Of a stretch of DNA of 5,614 nt, positions 1-5,579 are shown piece after piece. Below the pieces are notes generated by a model. That model ran no database searches and was not told the origin of the DNA. It worked only from the letters and a program-made list of their open reading frames with translations. How positions within the stretch are numbered: position 1 is the stretch's first letter; every line of letters starts with the position of its first letter. The stretch spans positions 4,564 to 10,177 of the forward strand of contig JAKBTP010000185.1 of assembly GCA_021844355.1 (NCBI GenBank), written 5' to 3'. The translations under genes were made by a program, and so were the position numbers. The DNA comes from a bacterium (GTDB lineage Bacteria; Chloroflexota; Dormibacteria; Aeolococcales; Bog-877).

Positions 1-686
1 AGATGGCCGGCGTGGAGCAGGGCGGCTACCACCTGGGCGACGTCTTCCTGCACTCCGCCCTGGCGGTGGAGAGAGCCCCCCAAGCCCGGGTGGTGCGGCT
101 GGCGGCCCTCCTCCACGACGTGGGCAAGCCGGGGACGGCCCAGCCCTCGCCCTCCGGCCCCACCTTCCACCGCCACCAGCAGGTGGGTGCCGAGATCGCC
201 AGACGGCTGCTCCGCCGGCTCCGGCTGCCCAACTCCGAGGTGGATAGGGTGGCCCGGCTGGTGGAGCTACACATGCATCCCATCCAGTACCGCAGCGAGT
301 GGGCGGACAGCGCGGTGCGCCGGCTTTGGCACCGGGCCGGCGATCTGCTGCCGGAGCTGCTCCAGCTGGCCCGGGCCGACACCCTGGCCTCGGGATACCC
401 AGGGACCGCGCAGCTGGACGAGCTGGAGCGCCGGCTGGAGGCCGTGGCCAGGGAGAACCCCGGTGGCCTGAGGCCGGCGCTGGGAGGTGCCCAGCTCAAG
501 GCCTGGAGAGGCTGGCCCGACGGCCCCTGGATCGGGCGCGCCCAGCGGCTCCTCCTGGAGGCGGCGGTCCAGGGGGAGCTCCCCCGCGGCGCCGAGGACC
601 TCGAGGAGGCCGCCCGAGCGTACCTGGAGCGGCGCCTTTCGGAGTGGCGGCCCCGGCCGGGGGAGAGAGGGATGCCCAGCGCTTAG
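1..686 (+). CDS. CCA tRNA nucleotidyltransferase-like protein, HD domain and C-terminal part (5' truncated by window)
   Basis: This is the C-terminal part of a poly(A) polymerase/CCA-adding enzyme-type protein. Such enzymes add or repair the 3' CCA end of tRNAs in the cytoplasm. The reading frame is open to the window edge (codons in phase from base 3). Of the 227 visible residues, 7-20 (GGYHLGDVFLHSAL) match the family's 'YH..DVf.H' entry to the HD domain. LLHDVGKP (36-43) carries the HD pair H38/D39, FHRHQQVGA (55-63) and LVELHMHP (87-93) supply further histidines, and D126 in LARADTLASG fits the last HD-superfamily aspartate. Residues 158-195 resemble the family's C-terminal tRNA-binding region (GGAQLKAW, GPWIGRAQ). 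The nucleotidyltransferase domain, with its GS and DxD motifs, would lie upstream and is not seen, so the ATG at base 3 is probably an internal methionine. A stand-alone HD hydrolase is the alternative. It is followed by a 38-base gap to the next gene. Confidence 0.78.
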   Translation, partial: MAGVEQGGYHLGDVFLHSALAVERAPQARVVRLAALLHDVGKPGTAQPSPSGPTFHRHQQVGAEIARRLLRRLRLPNSEVDRVARLVELHMHPIQYRSEWADSAVRRLWHRAGDLLPELLQLARADTLASGYPGTAQLDELERRLEAVARENPGGLRPALGGAQLKAWRGWPDGPWIGRAQRLLLEAAVQGELPRGAEDLEEAARAYLERRLSEWRPRPGERGMPSA

Positions 687-688
687 AC

Positions 689-708
689 TGGGGCTCTGGC
701 AGGCCCCA
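689..708 (+). repeat. Inverted repeat (potential RNA hairpin) in the gap after the CCA-enzyme gene
   Basis: The arms TGGGGCT (689-695) and GGCCCCA (702-708) can pair as a 7-bp stem (last pair U-G) with a 6-base loop, CTGGCA. It starts two bases after the upstream stop codon and its 3' arm ends on the first base of the next gene's AAGGAG. No U-run follows, so it does not look like a canonical intrinsic terminator. It could be a translational modulator, an mRNA end stabiliser, or chance in GC-rich DNA. Confidence 0.4.
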
Positions 709-718
709 AGGAGAGAGG
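708..718 (+). promoter_or_regulatory. Ribosome binding site of the DUF1232-like gene
   Basis: AAGGAG at 708-713 followed by AGAGG at 714-718 gives a purine-rich Shine-Dalgarno tract 6-11 bases before the ATG at 725. This fixes the start of the next gene at 725, rather than at earlier in-frame starts that would run back through the CCA-enzyme coding region. Confidence 0.75.
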
Positions 719-724
719 ATCGCG

Positions 725-1204
725 ATGCCCACATCCCGGCTCAAGCGGCTCCGGTCCCTGCTCCTGGAGCTGCCCCAGCAGCTCCGTCTGGCCTACTGCC
801 TGGCGCGCGACCCCCGCACCCCGGCCGCCTCCAAGGCGGCCCTCTCGGGCGCTCTGGCGGTGATCCTCAATCCGCTGGTGGACATCCCCATGTGGATCCC
901 GGTGGTCGGCCAGATGGACACCGTGGGGCTGGCCCTCCTGGCGGTCCGGACCTTCAACCTGCAGGTGGACCCGGAGATAAGGGCTGAGGTCGAGCAGCAG
1001 ATCCGCCTCCGCCAGAGCGTCTTCGACCGCGACCTGGCCCGGGGGGCGGCCACGGCGCGCCGGCTGGCCCGGCTCCTGCGGCGCGCCCCCGGGGCCGCGG
1101 AGGAGCCCGCGGCCCCGTCGGCGGTCCCAGCCTGGTACCGTTCCGGGTCGGGGGTTGGGGAGGAGGACGCCCCCATCGCCGCCGGGGCGGCAGCTGAGGA
1201 GTAG
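725..1204 (+). CDS. Divergent DUF1232/YkvA-like small membrane protein (159 aa)
   Basis: This encodes a 159-aa protein of unknown function. Residues 25-77 resemble the DUF1232 (YkvA-type) domain: a DPRTP entry (29-33), a hydrophobic helix (about 38-52), then a 'P...IP..IPVVG..D' block (50-65) and a second hydrophobic stretch (67-77). Together these suggest one or two membrane segments or a helical hairpin. In the family consensus the block reads roughly PIDLIPDFIPVLGYLDD. Here the first Asp is shifted by one (V52-D53), the second is Met56 and the last is Thr66, so the acidic pattern is altered. Residues 84-121 are charged and helical in appearance (many Arg/Glu), and 122-159 form an Ala/Pro/Glu-rich, probably disordered tail. 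The ATG is chosen because AAGGAGAGAGG precedes it; the same frame extends upstream but only as a shadow of the CCA-enzyme gene. The rplI start follows after 5 bases, so co-transcription is likely. The coding assignment is firmer than the family assignment. Confidence 0.72.
   Translation: MPTSRLKRLRSLLLELPQQLRLAYCLARDPRTPAASKAALSGALAVILNPLVDIPMWIPVVGQMDTVGLALLAVRTFNLQVDPEIRAEVEQQIRLRQSVFDRDLARGAATARRLARLLRRAPGAAEEPAAPSAVPAWYRSGSGVGEEDAPIAAGAAAEE
1090..1117 (+). repeat. Strong 11-bp GC inverted repeat upstream of rplI
   Basis: CGGGGCCGCGG (1090-1100) and CCGCGGCCCCG (1107-1117) are perfect reverse complements separated by AGGAGC (1101-1106). As RNA they would form an 11-bp all-GC stem with a 6-base loop that displays AGGAG. 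It lies in the low-complexity 3' part of the DUF1232-like gene, about 90 bases before the rplI start. No U-run follows. The structure is seen directly; any regulatory role is inference. Confidence 0.45.
1196..1201 (+). promoter_or_regulatory. Ribosome binding site of rplI
   Basis: GAGGAG sits 8 bases before the TTG at 1210 and is embedded in the last two sense codons of the DUF1232-like gene. It supports the unusual TTG start of rplI and links its translation to ribosomes finishing the upstream gene. Confidence 0.75.
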
Positions 1205-1209
1205 AGCCG

Positions 1210-1653
1210 TTGAAGGTCATATTGAATCGGGACGTGGAGGGAACCGGGAAGGCCGGGGACGTCCGTGAGGTCGCCGGCGGGTTCGCCCGCAACTACCTGT
1301 TGCCGCGCCAGCTGGCCCAGCCGGCTCGTTCCCGGGCGGTGGCCCAGGTCCAGGCCCAGCGGGACCGGCAGCGGCGCCGGTTGGAGGCCGAGGTGGTGGC
1401 GGCCCGCGCTCTGGCCGAGCGGCTGAGCAGCCAGGTGGTGGAGATCGCGGCCCGGGCCGGGGAGACCGGGAAGCTCTACGGGGCGGTGGTCAACATCGAC
1501 GTGGCCGAGACCCTGGAGGCCCAGCTGGGTGTCCAGCTGGACCGCCGCAAGATCGAGTTTGAGCCGGCTCACGAGCTGGGCGAGTACGAGGCCGTGGTCA
1601 GGCTGCACCCCGAGGTCGAGGCCCGGGTCAAGGTCCGGGTCGTAGGCGCGTGA
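1210..1653 (+). CDS. rplI: 50S ribosomal protein L9 (bL9)
   Basis: bL9 binds 23S rRNA near the L1 stalk of the large subunit and helps keep the reading frame. The 147 aa match the usual length (about 148-150). The N-terminal domain begins MKVILNRDVEGTGKAGDV and continues with VAGGFARNYLLP (21-32), close to the bL9 signature G-x2-G-x4-V-x2-G-[FY]-x2-N-[FY]-L-x-P. The position after P-x, usually Gly or another small residue, is Gln34. Residues 40-75 form the long charged connecting helix. The C-terminal domain shows GKLYGAVVNIDVAETL (87-102), LDRRKIEF (110-117), LGEYEAVVRLHPEVEA (123-138) and a basic-hydrophobic end. The start is TTG, fixed by alignment to the family N-terminus and by GAGGAG 8 bases upstream. 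The stop TGA shares bases with the dnaB GTG. The gene directly upstream is not rpsR, unlike in many bacteria. Identification is firm. Confidence 0.97.
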   Translation: MKVILNRDVEGTGKAGDVREVAGGFARNYLLPRQLAQPARSRAVAQVQAQRDRQRRRLEAEVVAARALAERLSSQVVEIAARAGETGKLYGAVVNIDVAETLEAQLGVQLDRRKIEFEPAHELGEYEAVVRLHPEVEARVKVRVVGA

Positions 1654-3020
1654 GCGCCCGGCCGGAGCTCCGGCCGGCCGCGCCGCTGAGGGTCCCCCCC
1701 CACAACCTGGACGCCGAGCGTTCGGTGCTGGGCGCCCTGCTGCTCGACAAGGACCAGATCGGGCAGGTGGTGGGCAGCCTGGAGGCCGACGAGTTCTACC
1801 ACGACGCCCACGCCGCCATCTTCCGGGCCATGCTGAGCCTCTTCTCCCAGGGCACCCCCCTGGACACCCTCACCCTGGCCGACGAGCTGGAGAGGCAGTC
1901 GGCCCTGGAGGCCGTGGGGGGGCTGGACCTTCTAACCTCCCTGGCGGCGGCGGTACCGACCGCCGCCAACGTCGCCTACTACGCCCGCATCGTCCACGGC
2001 CACGCCATCAAGCGGCGGCTGATCCAGGCGGGAGGGCAGCTGGCGGAGCTGGGCTTCGACGAGGCCCTGGACCCCCAGCAGGCGATCGAGGAGGCCGAGC
2101 GGACGGTGTTCGCGGTGGCTGACCGCGGCCGGCCCAAGGCCGACTTCCAGCCCCTGGGCAAGCAGCTGGTGGCCACTTGGGAGGCCCTCAGCCACGCCTA
2201 CCAGCAGGGGGAGGTGAGGTCGGTGACCGGGGTGGCCAGCGGCTTCGGCGAGCTGGACGCCGTCACCTCGGGGTTCCAGCGATCCGAGCTGGTGGTGCTG
2301 GCGGCCCGCCCGGGGGTGGGGAAGACCTCCTTCGCCCTCAACATCGCCCGCAACGCCGCGGTGCGGCGCCAGCACGGGGTCGCCCTCTTCAGCCTGGAGA
2401 TGAGTCGCGACACCCTGGTCCAGCGTCTCCTCTGCAGCGAGGCCGGGGTGGACGCCTACCGGCTGCGCACCGGGCAGCTGGGCAGCGACGCCTGGCCCAA
2501 GATCGCCGAGGCGATGGACACCCTGAGCCGGGCCCAGATCTTCATCGACGACACCCCCGGTCTCTCGGTGATGGAGATGCGGGCCAAGGCCCGACGCCTG
2601 CGGGCGGCGTCGAAGGTCGACCTCTTCATCGTGGACTACCTGCAGCTGATGCGCTCCCAGGGCCGCTCGGACTCCCGGGCCCAGGAGGTCTCGGAGATCT
2701 CCGGCGGGCTGAAGAGCCTGGCCCGCGAGCTGGACGTCCCGGTGATCGCCCTCTCCCAGCTCAACCGGGAGTCTGAGCGCCGCACCGACCGGCGTCCCCA
2801 GCTCTCGGACCTGCGGGACTCCGGGAGCATCGAGCAGGACTCGGACATCGTCATGTTCCTCTACCGGCCGGGGATGCACGAGGAGGGGAAGGACCCCGGC
2901 CTCACCGAGCTGGACATCGCCAAGAACCGCAACGGGCCGATCCGCCGCCTGCAGCTCTACTTCAACGCCGGACAGACCGCCTTCCGGGACCTGGACCGGG
3001 TCCACCAGGAGACCGCCTAG
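1650..3020 (+). CDS. dnaB: Replicative DNA helicase DnaB
   Basis: This is the hexameric 5'-3' helicase that unwinds DNA at the replication fork. The 456 aa are of normal length. A short Pro/Ala/Arg-rich tail (1-15) precedes the DnaB N-terminal domain, which opens with PPHNLDAERSVLGALLLD (16-33) and runs to about 120. The linker helix region follows, then the RecA-like C-terminal ATPase from about 195: Walker A ARPGVGKTS (219-227, K225), catalytic-type E250 in FSLEMS, Walker B LFIVDYLQL (325-333, D329), the VPVIALSQLNRESERR block (363-378), LRDSGSIEQDSD (388-399), and K425/R427 in AKNRNGP, the position of the arginine-finger/piston residues in Bacillus-type DnaB. No intein interrupts Walker A or other hot spots. 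The GTG start overlaps the rplI stop (GTGA) and has no well-spaced Shine-Dalgarno, which suggests translational coupling. purA starts 16 bases after the stop. Identification is firm. Confidence 0.98.
   Translation: MSARPELRPAAPLRVPPHNLDAERSVLGALLLDKDQIGQVVGSLEADEFYHDAHAAIFRAMLSLFSQGTPLDTLTLADELERQSALEAVGGLDLLTSLAAAVPTAANVAYYARIVHGHAIKRRLIQAGGQLAELGFDEALDPQQAIEEAERTVFAVADRGRPKADFQPLGKQLVATWEALSHAYQQGEVRSVTGVASGFGELDAVTSGFQRSELVVLAARPGVGKTSFALNIARNAAVRRQHGVALFSLEMSRDTLVQRLLCSEAGVDAYRLRTGQLGSDAWPKIAEAMDTLSRAQIFIDDTPGLSVMEMRAKARRLRAASKVDLFIVDYLQLMRSQGRSDSRAQEVSEISGGLKSLARELDVPVIALSQLNRESERRTDRRPQLSDLRDSGSIEQDSDIVMFLYRPGMHEEGKDPGLTELDIAKNRNGPIRRLQLYFNAGQTAFRDLDRVHQETA
1658..1677 (+). repeat. Perfect 20-bp palindrome at the dnaB start
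   Basis: CCGGCCGGAG (1658-1667) is followed immediately by its reverse complement CTCCGGCCGG (1668-1677). After a C/C mismatch (1657/1678), three more pairs extend the symmetry to 1654-1681. As RNA it would fold into an 8-bp GC stem with an AGCU tetraloop, plus a flanking 3-bp stem, beginning 5 bases after the dnaB GTG. It covers codons for the low-complexity DnaB tail (R4-A10). It could slow re-initiating ribosomes, bind a dimeric protein as DNA, or be a by-product of codon bias. Confidence 0.5.
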
Positions 3021-3036
3021 TGCTGCGGGGCCACCC

Positions 3037-4314
3037 ATGGGAGTGACCATCTGCGTCGGGGGGCAGTGGGGCGACGAGGGCAAGGGGAAGGTGGTGGACC
3101 TCCTCTGCGAGTCCGCCCAGATGGTGATCCGCAGCCAAGGCGGCAACAACGCGGGTCACACCGTGGTGGCCGGCGGCCGCACCTTCAAGTTCAACCTGGT
3201 GCCCTCCGGGATCCTCCACCCCGACACCGTCTGCGTCATCGGCAACGGGGTGGTTCTCGACCCCAAGGTGGTGCTGGCCGAGGTGGAGCAGCTGGAGGCC
3301 GCGGGCGCCGACCTGCGCAACCTGGTCATCAGCGAGCGGGCCCACATGATCATGCCCTACCACCCGGTGCTGGACCGGCTCGAGGAGTCGGCCCGCGGGG
3401 ATGACCGGCTGGGGACAACCTTCCGAGGGGTGGGGCCGGCCTACAGCGACAAGGTACGGCGCATCGGGTTCCGGGTGGGGGACCTGCAGAAGCTGCGTTT
3501 CCTGGAGAAGAAGCTGGACTTCGTCCTCCCCCTCAAGAACGAGGTGCTGGTCAAGCTCTACGGGGCCCCCCCCTTCACCGCCTCGGCCATCCTCGAGGAG
3601 TACACCGACTACGCCAACCGGCTGGAGCGGTTCATCAGGGACCCCTTCCCGGTGGTCCAGGGGGCGCTGGCGCGGGGGGAGCGGGTGATCCTGGAGGGCG
3701 CGCAGGGGACGATGCTGGACCTCGACCTCGGCACCTACCCCTACGTCACCAGCTCCTACCCCTCGTCGGGGGGAGCGCTGGCGGGGGCGGGGATCGGTCC
3801 CCGAGAGGTCACCTCCACGGTGGGGGTGTTCAAGGCCTACACGACCCGGGTGGGATACGGCCCCTTCCCCACCGAGCTGGAGGGGGAGCTGGCGGAATAC
3901 CTGAGGGAGCGCGGAGTCGAGTACGGGACCACCACCGGGAGACCCCGGCGGGTGGGCTGGTTCGACGTGCCTGTGGCCCGCTACGCGGTGGGAGTCAACG
4001 GGATCGACTCCCTGGCCATCACCAAGCTGGACGTCCTCGACGAGCTGGAGCGGGTGCGGATCTGCCTCGGGTATCGCAGCAAGGGGAGGGAGGAGGACCA
4101 CCCCATGGCCAACATCTCCCACCTGAAGCACCTGGAGTGCGAGTACCTGGAGCTGCCGGGGTGGCGCGCCTCCACGCGGGGGGCTCGCAGCTGGGGGGAG
4201 CTCCCCCCTCAGGCCCGCGCCTACCTGGAGCGCATCTCGGAGCTGGTCGGGACCCCGGTCGGCCTGGTCTCGGTGGGCCCCGAGAGGGATGAGACGGTGT
4301 GGGTCGGCAGGTGA
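3037..4314 (+). CDS. purA: Adenylosuccinate synthetase
   Basis: This cytosolic enzyme joins IMP and aspartate using GTP to give adenylosuccinate, the committed step to AMP. The 425 aa are the typical length. Family motifs appear in order: GGQWGDEGKGKVVD (8-21) with catalytic D13, GGNNAGHTVV (35-44) with H41, GTTFRGVGPAYSDK (126-139) with IMP-contacting T128, R142, EGAQGTMLDLDLGTYPYVTSS (220-240) with Q223 and T238, EYGTTTGRPRR (295-305) with R302, the base-recognition motif ITKLD (328-332), and VSVGPERDET (411-420). The loop after TSS reads YPSSGGALAGAGIGP, whereas most family members have Asn and Thr/Ala at the first positions. The ATG at 3037 fits the family N-terminus. Only a weak GGGG precedes it, 16 bases after the dnaB stop, so read-through ribosomes may help. 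Its last codons overlap the next gene. Identification is firm. Confidence 0.98.
   Translation: MGVTICVGGQWGDEGKGKVVDLLCESAQMVIRSQGGNNAGHTVVAGGRTFKFNLVPSGILHPDTVCVIGNGVVLDPKVVLAEVEQLEAAGADLRNLVISERAHMIMPYHPVLDRLEESARGDDRLGTTFRGVGPAYSDKVRRIGFRVGDLQKLRFLEKKLDFVLPLKNEVLVKLYGAPPFTASAILEEYTDYANRLERFIRDPFPVVQGALARGERVILEGAQGTMLDLDLGTYPYVTSSYPSSGGALAGAGIGPREVTSTVGVFKAYTTRVGYGPFPTELEGELAEYLRERGVEYGTTTGRPRRVGWFDVPVARYAVGVNGIDSLAITKLDVLDELERVRICLGYRSKGREEDHPMANISHLKHLECEYLELPGWRASTRGARSWGELPPQARAYLERISELVGTPVGLVSVGPERDETVWVGR
4193..4208 (+). repeat. 16-bp perfect palindrome within purA
   Basis: GGGGGGAGCTCCCCCC reads the same on both strands. It encodes part of a Gly-Glu-Leu-Pro stretch in PurA, about 105 bases before the purA stop. 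It shares the core GGAGCTCC with the dnaB-start palindrome and with a 14-bp palindrome at 572-585 in the CCA-enzyme gene. In two of the three cases the sequence is explained by the codons ggg-gag-ctc-ccc for GELP, so chance plus codon bias is the leading explanation. Confidence 0.3.
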
Positions 4315-5579
4315 GGCGGTCCCTGATGGCGGTGGTGCTGGCGGCGGTTGCCGGCCTCGGCCTCGCCACCCCGGCCCTGGCTCAGTCGCCGGCCTGGACA
4401 CCGCTGCCCGGTCTCCAGCTCACGGGCAAGGGACCGGCCGAGGTCTGGGGGCTGGCGGCCAACCCCGCCGACCCCCAGCAGCTCCTGGCGGCCACCAGCC
4501 GCGGGGTCTACAGCAGCCAGGACGGGGGGCAGAGCTGGTCCACGACGTCGGTCCGGAGCTGGACCTGGCAGGTGGCCTACGCTCAGGGGCAGGCCTTCGC
4601 CGCCACCGAGACCCGGGGGATCTACCGGAACTCCGGCTCCGGTTGGGTCCAGGACAACCTCGGGCTGGGCAGCCTGGACGTCCGGGCCATCGCCGCTTCG
4701 CCCACCGCCGTGGTGGTGGGAACCAACTCCGGGGTGTACGTGAGCGGGACGGGCCTCGGGTGGCAGCCGGCCGGGCTCCAGGGGGTGAGCGTCAGCTCGG
4801 TGGCGATAACCTCGGCCAGCCCGCTCTCGGTGATGGCCGGTTCCGACAGCCAGATCTCGTCCACCAACCTCTACATGAATGGAGCCGCGGCGACCTCCAG
4901 GGCCTGGCAGGCGGTCACCGGAGCCGACCCCCAGGGGGCGCCGGTGTTCGCCATAGGGGTGGGCCCGCTGGCCCGGGGCGCCACAGCCGCCCCCGTCCTG
5001 GTGGGCACCCTGAAGGGGCTCTTCTCCACCACCGACGGGGGAGCCAACTGGCAGCAGGTGAACCTGGCGGACGGCGCCCTCTGGACGGTCAACACCATCG
5101 CCTTCGATCCCCTCAACCCCAGCGTGGTGTACGTGGGCGGGGACAACGGGGGGAGCAGCGGCGGCGGGCTGCAGCGCAGCCTGGACGGCGGTTCCAGCTG
5201 GATGCCGTACCAGCAGGGCCTGCCGGCCACTGACGTCACCGGGCTCCTGGCCGAGTCCACCAACCCAGTCACCGTGCTGGCGGCCGTCTGGCGGCCGGTC
5301 GCCCAGTCAGGGACGGCCGCGAAGCTGGTGGACACCTCCGCGCCGGGCCCGGTGCCCCTCCAGCCCTCCTCCGCCACCAGCCCCATCCCGATCAGCCCCC
5401 CGCCCACCCCGGCGCCCACCTCGACTCCGGCGCCGCACCCGCGCAGCCGGGGGAGCTCGCTGCAGATCCCGGCCTGGGCCCCACCGGCGGCGGCGGCCGT
5501 GGTGCTGGTGCTGGTGGTGGCTACAGTTATGGCCCTGAGGCGCCGCCGGGAGCGCCTGGATGCGGAGGCCCCACCCTGA
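4311..5579 (+). CDS. Secreted, C-terminally membrane-anchored Asp-box/BNR beta-propeller protein
   Basis: No specific gene is recognised. From the GTG at 4311 (422 aa) the order is: a signal peptide (MRRS, hydrophobic core 5-19, ALA at 22-24 before Q25), a propeller (about 26-336), a Pro/Ser/Thr linker (341-384), a hydrophobic anchor (386-409) and a tail starting with four arginines. Three good Asp-boxes are visible: SQDGGQSW (69-76), TTDGGANW (240-247) and SLDGGSSW (290-297). Degenerate copies lie between them. Blade-like units start near 45, 84, 123, 160, 211, 258 and 308. The last lacks a final strand that SPAWTPLPGL (26-35) could supply, as in seven-bladed propellers. There are no cysteines, lipobox or LPXTG. 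The predicted topology is propeller outside with a 13-residue tail inside. Ligand binding or a scaffold role is plausible; sialidase activity is not supported, because Asp-boxes are structural. The start overlaps the purA stop as GTGA. A GTG at 4299, with GAGG 11 bases upstream, is an alternative. Confidence 0.82.
   Translation: MRRSLMAVVLAAVAGLGLATPALAQSPAWTPLPGLQLTGKGPAEVWGLAANPADPQQLLAATSRGVYSSQDGGQSWSTTSVRSWTWQVAYAQGQAFAATETRGIYRNSGSGWVQDNLGLGSLDVRAIAASPTAVVVGTNSGVYVSGTGLGWQPAGLQGVSVSSVAITSASPLSVMAGSDSQISSTNLYMNGAAATSRAWQAVTGADPQGAPVFAIGVGPLARGATAAPVLVGTLKGLFSTTDGGANWQQVNLADGALWTVNTIAFDPLNPSVVYVGGDNGGSSGGGLQRSLDGGSSWMPYQQGLPATDVTGLLAESTNPVTVLAAVWRPVAQSGTAAKLVDTSAPGPVPLQPSSATSPIPISPPPTPAPTSTPAPHPRSRGSSLQIPAWAPPAAAAVVLVLVVATVMALRRRRERLDAEAPP
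5564..5568 (+). promoter_or_regulatory. Ribosome binding site of the gene starting at 5579
   Basis: GGAGG lies 10 bases before the ATG at 5579, inside the last codons of the propeller gene. Together with the one-base stop/start overlap it supports a genuine coupled gene there. Confidence 0.65.

Noticed and set aside
572..585. 14-bp palindrome GGGGGAGCTCCCCC, similar in core to those at 1658-1677 and 4193-4208, as a dispersed regulatory repeat
   Set aside because: At this GC content about one 14-bp palindrome is expected by chance in such a window. Here and in purA it follows directly from codons for Gly-Glu-Leu-Pro.
299..724. Upstream extension of the DUF1232-like gene frame back to 299
   Set aside because: The added residues are Gly/Ala/Pro/Arg-rich and overlap the CCA-enzyme coding region. 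A good AAGGAGAGAGG site directly before the ATG at 725 gives a better start.
2300..2860. Possible intein in dnaB
   Set aside because: DnaB genes often carry inteins at Walker A or nearby motifs, but here the ATPase core runs without interruption at the normal length.
1932..3149. 405-aa open frame on the minus strand opposite dnaB
   Set aside because: It is antisense to an unmistakable DnaB, has a composition expected from a GC-rich shadow frame (many His, Gly, Leu, Val, Pro), and shows no recognisable domain.
2962..4401. 479-aa open frame on the minus strand opposite purA
   Set aside because: It lies opposite a full-length PurA with intact motifs. Its His/Pro/Gly/Val-rich low-complexity translation is typical of a reverse-strand shadow at high GC.
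4289..5233. 314-aa open frame on the plus strand overlapping the propeller gene
   Set aside because: It is out of frame with the propeller protein, is Gly/Arg/Pro-rich without motifs, and lacks the signal peptide, Asp-boxes and anchor that make the other frame convincing.
5339..5576. LPXTG-type sorting signal at the C-terminus of the propeller protein
   Set aside because: A hydrophobic segment and Arg-rich tail are present, but no LPXTG-like motif precedes them, so a simple transmembrane anchor is the better reading.
4311..5579. Sialidase (neuraminidase) activity for the propeller protein
   Set aside because: Asp-boxes are structural turns found in many propellers. The catalytic arginine triad, Tyr/Glu pair and FRIP-type motif of sialidases are not apparent.
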